A stretch of 64,000 nt of DNA from Methylophilus sp. 42 (GTDB lineage: Bacteria; Pseudomonadota; Gammaproteobacteria; Burkholderiales; Methylophilaceae). The first letter of the stretch is position 1. Every line of letters begins with the position of its first letter. The stretch covers positions 2,177,092-2,241,091 of the forward strand of contig NZ_KB913031.1 of the NCBI RefSeq assembly GCF_000384155.1, written 5' to 3'. The notes beneath the pieces were generated by a model. That model was not told the DNA's origin. It did not search any database and saw nothing but the letters and a program-made list of their open reading frames with translations. Of the stretch, positions 7,428-15,924 are shown piece after piece. A program made the translations under genes and the position numbers.

Positions 7428-8810
7428 TCAACTCCCTCCCAGCGCCTTATACAACCCTACCTGATTCTGCAACGCCTGCTGCTGTATTTGTAACGCCTGT
7501 GACTGTGCATCCAGCACACTGCGCTGCGAGTCGAGCAATTCCAGGTACGTCACCAAACCTTGGTCCAGCTTACGTTTGACCAGTTGCAGACGGCTGCTTT
7601 CTAATTCGCTTAAACGCGTCCTGGCCGTGGACTCTTCGGCAATCGCTGCGCGTGTGCTTAATACATCCATCACTTCTTTAAACGCGGTCTGGATGGTTTT
7701 TTCGTAATTGACTACCTCGATACGCTCACGGGTTTGCGCAAGGTTGAGGTTGGCTTTGTTGCGGCCATAGTTAAAGATCGGGATGGTCAATTGCGGGCTG
7801 AAAGACCAGTAGTTGCTGCCGGTGTCAGAGAACAGTTTGGAGAACTCCGAGTTAACCAGGCCGACGTTGGTGGTGAGTTGCAAGCGTGGATAGAACGCAG
7901 CACGTGCAGCACCGATATTGGCATTGGCAGCTTTGAGTTGGTGCTCGGCAGCACGGATATCTGCGCGCCGGGTCAACAGGCTGGAAGGCAGGCCTGGCGT
8001 AACGTCAGCAAGTTTTAAATCCGCCAGAGGTTTGATGACTAACGATGTGCGCTGTGATGACTCGCCGAGCAGTAAATACAAGGCATTTTGCGTGGTGGCC
8101 AGTTGTCGTTGCCATTGTGCATATTGTGCCTGCACTTGCTCGACCTGGATTTGGGCGGCTTTGACATCCAGCACCTGATCCAAACCGGCCTCAAAGCGAC
8201 GCTGAGTCCGATGCAAGGTCTGTTTGCGGTCATCTAGCGTTTGCTGCGCCAGCTTGAGTTGCGCGTGTAAAGTCAGCAGGTTGACATACTGCGTGGCGAT
8301 CTCAGTGATCAGGGTGGCTTGTACCGCTTGCCGATTCTCAGTCACGGCGAGGTATTGTTCCAGCGCGGATTGCGTCAGGCTTTTGACGCGGCCAAACACA
8401 TCAATTTCGTAGTCAGAAATACCGACCCCAACGCGGTACAACTCGGCCTCAAATGCCTGGCTGGAGCTGAACACAGTGCGACTACGGTCGTACGTCAGGT
8501 TGCCCTGTATGGTCGGCAGGCGGTCGGCTTTTTGTATGCCGTAAGTGGCCTTGGCCTCGTCCATGCGCAGCACGGCCGTTTTCAGGTCACGGTTATGCGC
8601 CAACCCCACTTGTATCAGTTGCTGTAAATCGGCATCAGGGAAATAAGTTTGCCAGGTGAGCGGAGGCGCTTCAGTCACCGTGTCATTCACTGGCTGGCCT
8701 GGGTAAGCCTCAGGCACCGGCGCAGCTGGCCGGAAATACTCAGGCATCAGCGAGCAACCGCTGGCCGAGAGAATAAAACCCAGTAACAATGTGAGTCGAC
8801 TTAATTTCAT
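7428..8810 (-). CDS. RND efflux outer-membrane channel lipoprotein (OprM/NodT type), pump 1
   Basis: Outer-membrane factor that forms the exit duct of the tripartite pump. 460 residues, lipobox ending SASGC (C19), then two outer-membrane-efflux repeats with long helices (e.g. RRADIRAAEHQLKAANANIG, the NodT-family signature) and C-terminal QNQVGLYKALGGS. Its ATG overlaps the stop of the transporter gene by 4 bases, so it is the third gene of an adaptor-transporter-channel operon read on the minus strand. Family length is about 460-490, so it appears complete. Confidence 0.95.
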   Translation of the reverse strand: MKLSRLTLLLGFILSASGCSLMPEYFRPAAPVPEAYPGQPVNDTVTEAPPLTWQTYFPDADLQQLIQVGLAHNRDLKTAVLRMDEAKATYGIQKADRLPTIQGNLTYDRSRTVFSSSQAFEAELYRVGVGISDYEIDVFGRVKSLTQSALEQYLAVTENRQAVQATLITEIATQYVNLLTLHAQLKLAQQTLDDRKQTLHRTQRRFEAGLDQVLDVKAAQIQVEQVQAQYAQWQRQLATTQNALYLLLGESSQRTSLVIKPLADLKLADVTPGLPSSLLTRRADIRAAEHQLKAANANIGAARAAFYPRLQLTTNVGLVNSEFSKLFSDTGSNYWSFSPQLTIPIFNYGRNKANLNLAQTRERIEVVNYEKTIQTAFKEVMDVLSTRAAIAEESTARTRLSELESSRLQLVKRKLDQGLVTYLELLDSQRSVLDAQSQALQIQQQALQNQVGLYKALGGS

Positions 8811-11800
8811 GCAACATCCTTGGTCGCCGCTGGCTTGTGCATCCAGCGCCCGACCACCATAAAAAATAACGGGACAAAAAAGATCGCCAGCAAAGTCGCC
8901 GTGACAATGCCACCCAGCACGCTGGTGCCGATCGCAACTTGCGCGCCCGACGCAGCGCCGGTGGAGAATGCCAATGGAATCACACCTACACCAAAGGCCA
9001 GTGAGGTCATAACGATTGGCCGCAGGCGCTCTTTGGCTGCCAGCAAACTGGCTTCAAGCAAAGGCATGCCTTGCAGCACATGCTCGCGTGCAAACTCCAC
9101 GATCAGGATAGCGTTTTTGGCAGATAAACCAATCGTCGCAATCAAGCCTACCTTGAAATAAATATCATTGGGCAAACCACGGATAGTCACGCCAAGCAAC
9201 GCGCCCAACACACCCAGTGGCACCACCAGCATCACGGCGAACGGAATGGCCCAGCTTTCATACAAAGCCGCCAGCACCAGGAACACAATCAGGATAGACA
9301 AACCGAACAGCATGATGGCCTGGCTGCCGGATTGCTTTTCTTCGAGTGACTGCCCGGCCCATTCGAAGCCTATGCCCTTGCCCAACCCTTGTACCAGTTT
9401 TTCGATCTTCTGCATGGCTTCGCCGCTGCTATAGCCAGGCCCGGCGCCGCCATTGATATTAAATGACGGAAAGCCATTAAAACGCGTGCGTTGTGGGGTA
9501 CCCATGGCCCAGTCCAGCGTCATGATGGAAGACAGCGGTACCAGGCTACCATCGGCAGCTTTGAGGCGAATTTTCTTGATATCTTCCAGCGTCTGCCGTT
9601 GTTTGCCATCGGCTTGAATCAGCACCCGGCGCACCTGGTTGCCATAGACAAAATCACCAAGATAATTAGAACCAAGCAAAGTTGCCAGCGAATCATTGAT
9701 TTCATCCAGCGAGATGCCCAGCGCATTGGCCTTGCTGCGGTTAAGCTGCATATTGACCACTGGCGTATCGTATAAACCGGCAAACAAGACATTCGCCAAC
9801 TCGGGATGCTTGATCGATTCGGCAATCAGTTGATCGCGTGCCTTCATCAGGGTTTCTATGCCAACGCTGGCACGATCTACCAGTTTCATATCAAAACCAC
9901 CCACGCTACCCAACTCTGGCAGCGGTGGCGCATTCATGGCGAAAATACTTAAATTGGGTCGGCCATAAAATTGCTGGTTAACGCGGTTCACAATCGCCTG
10001 CACCTGCTGCTCGGTTTTGGGCCGCTCGGACCAATCTTTCAGCGTGATAAACAGCATGCCACTATTGGTGCTGGTGCCGTAAAAACTAAACCCGCTGACT
10101 TCAAAAATGATATCGACCGGCTCGTGTTGCTGGATATAACGGCTCATATCGCCCAGCACTTCGGCGGTTTCCGCCAGCGTCGCGCCTTGTGGCAACGACA
10201 CCATGACCATAAAGTTACCCTGGTCTTCTTCTGGCAAGAAGGCACTTGGCAAGCGCATAAACAGCCAGCCGACCAAGGTCACGATGAGTGCAAATACGCC
10301 CAGCCAGCGCAGTGGCTTGTTGAGCAAACCGCCGGTCAGGCGCGTGTAACGCTCGGTCATACACTTAAAGCTACGGTTAAACCAGACAAAAAAGCGTGCT
10401 TTAGGGCTGGTTTCATGGCGCAACAGCGTGACACACAAGGCAGGTGTCAGCGACAGCGCCAGAAAGGCCGAGAAGCTGATCGACACCGACAATGCCAATG
10501 AGAACTGGCGGTAGATATTGCCCACCGCGCCACTGAAAAAGGCCATCGGGATAAATACCGACACAAGCACAGCGGTAATGCCTACTACAGCGCCACTGAT
10601 CTGCGACATGGCTTTAATAGTCGCTTCGCGCGCAGACAAGCCTTCATCGACAATCAGGCGTTCAACGTTTTCCACCACCACGATGGCATCATCCACCAGG
10701 ATACCAATCGCCAGCACCACGCCAAACATGGTCAGCACATTGATGGAATAACCCAGCCAGTACATGACGGCAAACGTCCCCATCAGGGCAATCGGCACCA
10801 CGATGGTCGGAATCAGGGTCGCGCGCAGGTTCTGCATAAACAGGTACATGACCACGAATACCAGCAGCACCGCCTCAACCAGCGTTTGAATCACTTTTTT
10901 AATCGAGATAGACACAAATGCCGAGGAGTCATACGACAACTGGAACACCACATTCGGTGGAAAGTATGGCTGCATTTGTTCCATCGCGACCTTGACGCGC
11001 TTGATGGTTTCTACTGCATTCGAGCCCGGCGACAGTTTAATCGCCATGCCGGCGGCATTTTTGCCATTGACTTTAGAGCTATAGGTATAGTCACTGCTGC
11101 CCATTTCCACGCGCGCCACGTCCTTCACCAACAAGGCCGAGCCATCCGCCTGGCTGCGCAGTGGCACATTGGCAAAGTCTTCTACCGTTTTCAGCGTGGC
11201 TTCGGCTTCGAGCGTCACACTCAATGGCGCGCCATCCGGCACACCACTGGCACCGACCTGGCCCAAGGTCAGGCGTGTATTGTAGCTACGCAAGGCATTG
11301 GATATTTCGCTGACGCTGACATTCAAGCCCGCCATTTTCTGCGGGTCCGGCCAGATACGCATGGCGTACTCCGGGCTGAATGACTGCACCTTACCCACAC
11401 CTTGCACGCGTTTGAGCGTAGGCATGACCGTGGCAGAGGACAACTCGCCGAGGTCAATCTCACTGTAACGGTTATCCTCTGAGGTCAGTGACACAATCAG
11501 CTGAAAGCTATCCGCCGATTTTTCCACCATGATGCCGCTACGACGCACAATTTCCGGCAAACGCACTTCAACACTTTTGAGGCGGTTTTGCACATCGACG
11601 GCCGCCAGGTCAGGGTTGGTGCCCTGGCGGAAAGTCACACTAATAGAAGCCATACCCTGGTTGCTGGTGGCAGACACATACATCAGACCTGGCATACCAT
11701 TCATCTCGCGCTCGATAATCGAGGTCACGGTTTCTTCGACCACTTTGGCCGATGCGCCAGGATAGGTTGCAGCGATATTGACGACGGGTGGCGCGATATC

Positions 11801-11908
11801 AGGATACTGTGCAATCGGTAATTGCTTGATGGCTATTAGACCTGCCAGCACAATCAGGATGGCAATCACCCAGGCAAAAATCGGGCGATCAATAAAAAAA
11901 CGACTCAT
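8807..11908 (-). CDS. RND multidrug efflux transporter (HAE1, AcrB/MexB type), pump 1
   Basis: Inner-membrane proton-driven drug exporter, the motor of pump 1. 1033 residues, full length, beginning [16 protein letters not shown]. Transmembrane helix 4 carries the paired aspartates of the proton relay ([16 protein letters not shown]), and helix 10 the matching lysine ([14 protein letters not shown]). Two periplasmic porter/docking halves with the usual internal duplication are present. Sits 43 bases after the adaptor gene and overlaps the channel gene by 4 bases. Substrates cannot be deduced; hydrophobic drugs, dyes or solvents are typical for HAE1. Confidence 0.96.
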   Translation of the reverse strand: MSRFFIDRPIFAWVIAILIVLAGLIAIKQLPIAQYPDIAPPVVNIAATYPGASAKVVEETVTSIIEREMNGMPGLMYVSATSNQGMASISVTFRQGTNPDLAAVDVQNRLKSVEVRLPEIVRRSGIMVEKSADSFQLIVSLTSEDNRYSEIDLGELSSATVMPTLKRVQGVGKVQSFSPEYAMRIWPDPQKMAGLNVSVSEISNALRSYNTRLTLGQVGASGVPDGAPLSVTLEAEATLKTVEDFANVPLRSQADGSALLVKDVARVEMGSSDYTYSSKVNGKNAAGMAIKLSPGSNAVETIKRVKVAMEQMQPYFPPNVVFQLSYDSSAFVSISIKKVIQTLVEAVLLVFVVMYLFMQNLRATLIPTIVVPIALMGTFAVMYWLGYSINVLTMFGVVLAIGILVDDAIVVVENVERLIVDEGLSAREATIKAMSQISGAVVGITAVLVSVFIPMAFFSGAVGNIYRQFSLALSVSISFSAFLALSLTPALCVTLLRHETSPKARFFVWFNRSFKCMTERYTRLTGGLLNKPLRWLGVFALIVTLVGWLFMRLPSAFLPEEDQGNFMVMVSLPQGATLAETAEVLGDMSRYIQQHEPVDIIFEVSGFSFYGTSTNSGMLFITLKDWSERPKTEQQVQAIVNRVNQQFYGRPNLSIFAMNAPPLPELGSVGGFDMKLVDRASVGIETLMKARDQLIAESIKHPELANVLFAGLYDTPVVNMQLNRSKANALGISLDEINDSLATLLGSNYLGDFVYGNQVRRVLIQADGKQRQTLEDIKKIRLKAADGSLVPLSSIMTLDWAMGTPQRTRFNGFPSFNINGGAGPGYSSGEAMQKIEKLVQGLGKGIGFEWAGQSLEEKQSGSQAIMLFGLSILIVFLVLAALYESWAIPFAVMLVVPLGVLGALLGVTIRGLPNDIYFKVGLIATIGLSAKNAILIVEFAREHVLQGMPLLEASLLAAKERLRPIVMTSLAFGVGVIPLAFSTGAASGAQVAIGTSVLGGIVTATLLAIFFVPLFFMVVGRWMHKPAATKDVA

Positions 11909-11951
11909 GGCCTGCTTCCCTTAACTTGAGGCTTGTGTGATACCGCGCCAG

Positions 11952-13115
11952 TCAAGGTGCGACGGCTTTCGTGATGTTGTCTGTGGCGCTTACCTGCTTC
12001 GGCGTCACTTTTGCGCCCGCCGTTTGCGTGGCAGCATTGGTGACCACCACTTGCTCGCCTGCTTGCAGGCCGTGCTCAATCACCCACTGTTTATCAATCA
12101 CAGCGCCGGTTTGCACTTCGCGTGACTCCAACTCCTGTTTGGCATTGACCACCCATACCCGGCTGGAGAACTGGTCACGGATCAGCGCATCACGTGGAAT
12201 CAGGATGGCATGCGGATTGGTCGCCTGGCGGATTTTCAGGCGCACATAAGCGCCTGGCATCAGTTCCTGTTGCGGGTTGTCAAAAATGGCGCGCATCACG
12301 ACAGAATCAGTCGTCTGGTTCACAGACACATCAGAAAATGACAATTTGCCTGCACTGGGATAAGTTGAACCATCCGGCAACATCAAGGCAATCTGCAATT
12401 GACCATTGCTGCCTTTTAACTGGCCGTCGCGCAAGGCTTTGCGCAGGGCAAACACCTCAGAAGAAGACTGTGCAAAATTGACATACACCGGGTTGATTTG
12501 CTCCACCGTGGTCATGTGCGTAGCCTCGTCTTTACCCACCAGCGCGCCTTCGGTCACCAGCGCACGGCGCGCCACGCCATCAATCGGCGCCGTCACATTG
12601 GCATAAGCCACATCCAGTTTGGCGCGATTGAGTTTAGCTTGCGCGGCGGCCACTTCGGCTTTAGCCAGTTGCGCCTCAGCCTGTGCCGCGCGGTAGTCGC
12701 GCTGACTCACGGACTGGTCGCCTACCAGCGCCTGGTAGCGCTGCAATTTGTCATTGGCATTCACCAGGTTAGCTTCGGTTCTGGCGAGCTCAGCATCTGC
12801 TTCCAATTTACTAGCCTGCAATTGCTCCGGGTTGAGGGCAAATAACGGTGTGCCCGCCTTCACTGTTTGCCCTTCCTGATACAGCCGTTTAGAGACAATA
12901 CCGGAAACGCGCGCACGCACTTCTGCAATGCGATAGGCCTCTACACGACCAGGTAATTCAACCTCAGCGGGGATTTCGGCGGTTTGCACGGTCACCACTT
13001 CGACCTCAGGTGCGCCAGCCGCTGCCTGAGCGGCTTCCTGCGGTTTGCTACAAGCAGAGAGTTGCAATAACAAGAGTGTGGCGACAGAGGCCGTGCTGAG
13101 AGAAAAACGGGACAT
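11952..13115 (-). CDS. RND periplasmic adaptor lipoprotein (AcrA/MexA type), pump 1
   Basis: Membrane-fusion protein bridging transporter and channel. 387 residues from the ATG at 13115, lipobox ending LQLSAC (C22), then biotinyl-lipoyl halves around a helical hairpin (GRVEAYRIAEVRARVSGIV, GTPLFALNPEQ, AQAEAQLAKAEV), beta-barrel and membrane-proximal domains. An ATG at 13121 adds two residues, but AAGG is only one base from it and seven from 13115, so 13115 is preferred. First gene of the minus-strand operon; its promoter is embedded with that of tetR in the shared operator at 13163-13194. Confidence 0.94.
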   Translation of the reverse strand: MSRFSLSTASVATLLLLQLSACSKPQEAAQAAAGAPEVEVVTVQTAEIPAEVELPGRVEAYRIAEVRARVSGIVSKRLYQEGQTVKAGTPLFALNPEQLQASKLEADAELARTEANLVNANDKLQRYQALVGDQSVSQRDYRAAQAEAQLAKAEVAAAQAKLNRAKLDVAYANVTAPIDGVARRALVTEGALVGKDEATHMTTVEQINPVYVNFAQSSSEVFALRKALRDGQLKGSNGQLQIALMLPDGSTYPSAGKLSFSDVSVNQTTDSVVMRAIFDNPQQELMPGAYVRLKIRQATNPHAILIPRDALIRDQFSSRVWVVNAKQELESREVQTGAVIDKQWVIEHGLQAGEQVVVTNAATQTAGAKVTPKQVSATDNITKAVAP

Positions 13116-13146
13116 GAACATGCCTTCTTACTATATAGACGTCAAT

Positions 13147-13175
13147 ATTCTATCCGCCCTTCAATAATTAATCAA
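13147..13175 (-). promoter_or_regulatory. promoter of efflux operon 1
   Basis: On the minus strand TTGATT (13170-13175) and TAGAAT (13147-13152) are separated by 17 bases, a good sigma-70 promoter 32 bases ahead of the adaptor start. The -35 box lies inside the inverted-repeat operator, so a bound TetR dimer would block it. Confidence 0.65.
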
Positions 13176-13194
13176 TCATGACTGATTAATTATT
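13163..13194. promoter_or_regulatory. divergent operator, perfect 12+12 bp inverted repeat
   Basis: AATAATTAATCA and TGATTAATTATT are exact reverse complements separated by 8 bases (13175-13182). The repeat lies between the divergent adaptor and tetR genes and covers the -35 regions of both promoters, which is what an autoregulating TetR repressor of an efflux pump needs. Confidence 0.8.
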
Positions 13195-13206
13195 TTTTGG
13201 TATAAT
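13178..13206 (+). promoter_or_regulatory. promoter of tetR
   Basis: A perfect TATAAT -10 box (13201-13206) lies 17 bases after ATGACT (13178-13183), a weak -35 match that sits in the operator. Confidence 0.6.
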
Positions 13207-13243
13207 CCTCGCCATTGTTTGAGGAATGATAAGCCTAGAGATC

Positions 13244-13855
13244 ATGGCCAGAAAAACCAAAGAAGATGCGCAAAAAACCCGCGACCAGATTCTGGATGCG
13301 GCTGAACACGTGTTTTACCGCAAAGGCTTTACCCTGACCACCATGGCAGATATTGCCGAAGCAGCCACGCTGTCACGTGGTGCAGTCTACGGCCATTACA
13401 AAGGCAAACTGGAAGTGGCCACCGCTATGGCAGAACGCGTGATTCAACAAGCCTCGCCGTTTCAAAGCCAACCTACCATCAGCGCCTTAAGCAACCTCAA
13501 ACAATATTGCTTGCAGGAAATCCGCAGTTATATTGAACCCAGCTCGATTCAGCGCGTATTATTTTTTTTGTATATCGGCATTGATGATTCGCCCGAATTA
13601 TTGCAATTACGTTTTGCCTGGGAGAAAAAGCGCATTACACAAATAGATTGCCTGCTCAAACAGGCGATTGCGCAAACAGAACTCTCTGCCGAAGTCGATT
13701 TCGATCTGATCAGCCTGTATTGCCAGTCCATTATTGAAGGTGTGTTCAGCATTATTTATTTTGGCAACCTCAGTGAATCACAACGCTGGCAACGTGCGGA
13801 ACAACTCTGTGAATATGGACTGCAACGCCTGTCTATGCCACTTTTCCAGCCGTAA
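13244..13855 (+). CDS. TetR/AcrR-family repressor of efflux pump 1
   Basis: Probable local repressor of the divergent efflux operon and of itself; drugs binding its C-terminal pocket would release it. From the ATG at 13244 it is 203 residues: MARKTKEDAQKTRDQILDAA opens the N-terminal three-helix DNA-binding domain, with recognition segment TMADIAEAATLSRGAVYGHY at about 33-52, then an all-helical ligand/dimer domain typical of the AcrR/TtgR group. An upstream in-frame ATG at 13226 adds six residues, but its GAGGA is only one base away, and family proteins begin MARKTK. The 12+12 bp operator lies 50 bases upstream. Confidence 0.92.
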   Translation: MARKTKEDAQKTRDQILDAAEHVFYRKGFTLTTMADIAEAATLSRGAVYGHYKGKLEVATAMAERVIQQASPFQSQPTISALSNLKQYCLQEIRSYIEPSSIQRVLFFLYIGIDDSPELLQLRFAWEKKRITQIDCLLKQAIAQTELSAEVDFDLISLYCQSIIEGVFSIIYFGNLSESQRWQRAEQLCEYGLQRLSMPLFQP

Positions 13856-14051
13856 TTTAAACGTCAAGCTATTCTGCTAGCATTGACGAGCACGCCCGCC
13901 TTCCGGCAAGATAAGGGCCGGATACATTGATGACAATAAAATTGTTCAACTTTTTTGTCTGAACAAGGTCAGTATGACCACGCACGTTCATTTTTAAACG
14001 CATCACCCCGATACACACCCCTATAAAAATAACTTAAGAAAAAATATTGCT

Positions 14052-15749
14052 ATGGATCATAACCTGTCTCTTATTACCACCATTGCTGCCGCATTTGCGC
14101 TGGCGCTGGTGTTTGGCCTGATCGCCGAAAAACTCAAATTGCCAGCGCTGATTGGTTATCTGTTTGCTGGCATTATCATCGGCCCGGCCACACCTGGCTT
14201 TGTGGCGGACATAGAAATCGCCTCGCAACTGTCTGAAATCGGCGTCATGCTGCTGATGTTCGGCGTTGGCTTGCACTTTTCAGTGCAAGATTTAATGTCG
14301 GTCAAACGCATTGCCCTACCCGGCGCACTGGCGCAGATGACGCTGGCGACCCTGCTCGGCATGCTGGTGGCCCATTATTGGGGCTGGAGCATGGGGCATG
14401 GCCTGGTCTTTGGCCTGTCACTCTCCTGCGCCAGTACCGTGGTGTTACTGAAAGCGCTGGAGTCCAGACGCATCCTGGAAAGCATGAACGGCAAAATTGC
14501 TGTCGGCTGGCTGGTGGTAGAAGACATGGTGACCGTGCTGGTGCTGGTGCTGATGCCAGCCCTGGCTGGCGTCTTGGGTGGCCAGGGCGAAGCCACCAAC
14601 GCCAGTGCCATTTGGGAGACCATAGGCGTTACCTTGCTTGAAATCACCGGCTTTGTAGTGGTAATGCTGGTGATAGGCAAACGCGTATTACCCTGGTTGC
14701 TGTGGTATGTGGCTGGCACCGGCTCACGCGAACTGTTTACGCTCACCGTGATTGCCGTAGCGATTGGCGTGGCCTTTTTTGCCTCATCCCTGTTTCATGT
14801 GTCGTTTGCACTAGGCGCCTTTTTTGCCGGCATGATCATGCGCGAATCAGAATATAGCCATCGTGCGGCGGAAGACTCCCTGCCTTTCCGCGATGCATTT
14901 GCCGTGCTGTTTTTTGTCGCCGTCGGCATGCTGTTTGACCCTAGTATCCTGATCAAGCAACCGGTACAGGTTCTGTCTGTGGTCGCTATTATTATCCTAG
15001 GCAAATCACTGGCAGCGGTTGCGATCGTACTGGCGCTGCGCTATCCATTGAATACAGCACTCACCGTCGCCGCCAGCCTGGGGCAAATTGGCGAGTTTTC
15101 ATTTATTCTGGCCGGGCTTGGCGTGTCGCTTAACCTGCTGTCAGCAGATGGCATGAGCCTGGTGTTGGCGGGCGCACTGATTTCAATTGCCTTGAATCCG
15201 CTGGTATTTGCCTCGATCAAACCGTTGGCTAACTGGGTGGTCAATAAATCAGATGTGGCACGACGCCTGTCTTTGCGCATGGATCCCTACAGTGAGTTGC
15301 CGATGTCCACGGAACGCAAGTTTCTTGAAGGCCAGGTGGTATTGGTCGGCTATGGCCGCGTTGGCAAGCGCATTGCACAATCGCTGACAGACTCTGCGAT
15401 TCCATTTGTGGTGGCCGAGCAAAATCGCGAACTGGTGGAAAAACTGCGCAAGCAAGGCCAGCCCGCCGTGTCAGGCAATGCCGCGGACCCCATGGTATTG
15501 ATACAGGCACACATCGCCAATGCGGCCATGCTGATTATTGCCACACCAGACGCCATGGATATCCGCAAAATTGTCGACATTGCCAAGCAATTGAAACCGG
15601 ACATTGAAGTGGTGATCCGCACCCATCACGAGGACGAATACCAGCGCCTGCAAAAAGACCTGGGCCAAGCGGTGTTTTTTGGCGAGGAAGAACTGGCCAA
15701 AGGCATGTCTGCCCATGTGTTACAGCGTTTTGAACGGCACGTGCTCTAA
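14052..15749 (+). CDS. ybaL: YbaL/KefB-type CPA2 cation/proton antiporter with TrkA-N domain
   Basis: Inner-membrane monovalent cation/H+ antiporter (K+ efflux family). 565 residues, close to the 558 of E. coli YbaL, which it resembles from the start (LITTIAAAFALALVFGLIAEK, LLMFGVGLHFS, DLMSVKRIALPGA). About 12 membrane helices occupy residues 1-395; a cytoplasmic nucleotide-binding TrkA-N domain follows at about 420-550 (VVLVGYGRVGKRIAQSL, AVSGNAADPMVL). Transcribed alone, with a clear terminator downstream and 196 bases of non-coding DNA after tetR upstream. YbaL-type proteins are linked to pH and envelope stress, but the ion here is inference. Confidence 0.9.
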   Translation: MDHNLSLITTIAAAFALALVFGLIAEKLKLPALIGYLFAGIIIGPATPGFVADIEIASQLSEIGVMLLMFGVGLHFSVQDLMSVKRIALPGALAQMTLATLLGMLVAHYWGWSMGHGLVFGLSLSCASTVVLLKALESRRILESMNGKIAVGWLVVEDMVTVLVLVLMPALAGVLGGQGEATNASAIWETIGVTLLEITGFVVVMLVIGKRVLPWLLWYVAGTGSRELFTLTVIAVAIGVAFFASSLFHVSFALGAFFAGMIMRESEYSHRAAEDSLPFRDAFAVLFFVAVGMLFDPSILIKQPVQVLSVVAIIILGKSLAAVAIVLALRYPLNTALTVAASLGQIGEFSFILAGLGVSLNLLSADGMSLVLAGALISIALNPLVFASIKPLANWVVNKSDVARRLSLRMDPYSELPMSTERKFLEGQVVLVGYGRVGKRIAQSLTDSAIPFVVAEQNRELVEKLRKQGQPAVSGNAADPMVLIQAHIANAAMLIIATPDAMDIRKIVDIAKQLKPDIEVVIRTHHEDEYQRLQKDLGQAVFFGEEELAKGMSAHVLQRFERHVL

Positions 15750-15764
15750 CAGCCTCAAAACGGC

Positions 15765-15796
15765 AATAAGGGCTGCTTTGGCAGCCCTTATTTTTT
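15765..15796 (+). terminator. rho-independent terminator after ybaL
   Basis: A perfect 12-bp stem (15765-15776 with 15781-15792) with a TTTG loop, followed directly by a run of T. Confidence 0.9.
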
Positions 15797-15842
15797 ACAC
15801 GACTGCCTCACGTAACGCTATGATGTCAATTGTATAGGCTGT

Positions 15843-15900
15843 CGATACGTATCGTTACATTCACGCCCAATCAAACGCAGTACAATCTTGTCAGACAAGA
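15843..15900 (+). promoter_or_regulatory. control region of efflux operon 2 with two palindromes
   Basis: CGATACGTATCG (15843-15854) is a perfect 12-base palindrome. TCTTGTCAGACAAGA (15886-15900) is a perfect 7-1-7 inverted repeat that begins within TACAAT (15881-15886), a possible -10 box. Its position over the expected promoter suggests a repressor site, but no regulator gene adjoins this operon. Confidence 0.5.
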
Positions 15901-15924
15901 ATAACGATATCAATATTGGTACCT

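Noticed and set aside
8820-11821. Numerous plus-strand frames opposite the first RND transporter
   Set aside because: They lack ribosome-binding sites and family motifs and lie antisense to a secure gene with strong codon bias; shadows.
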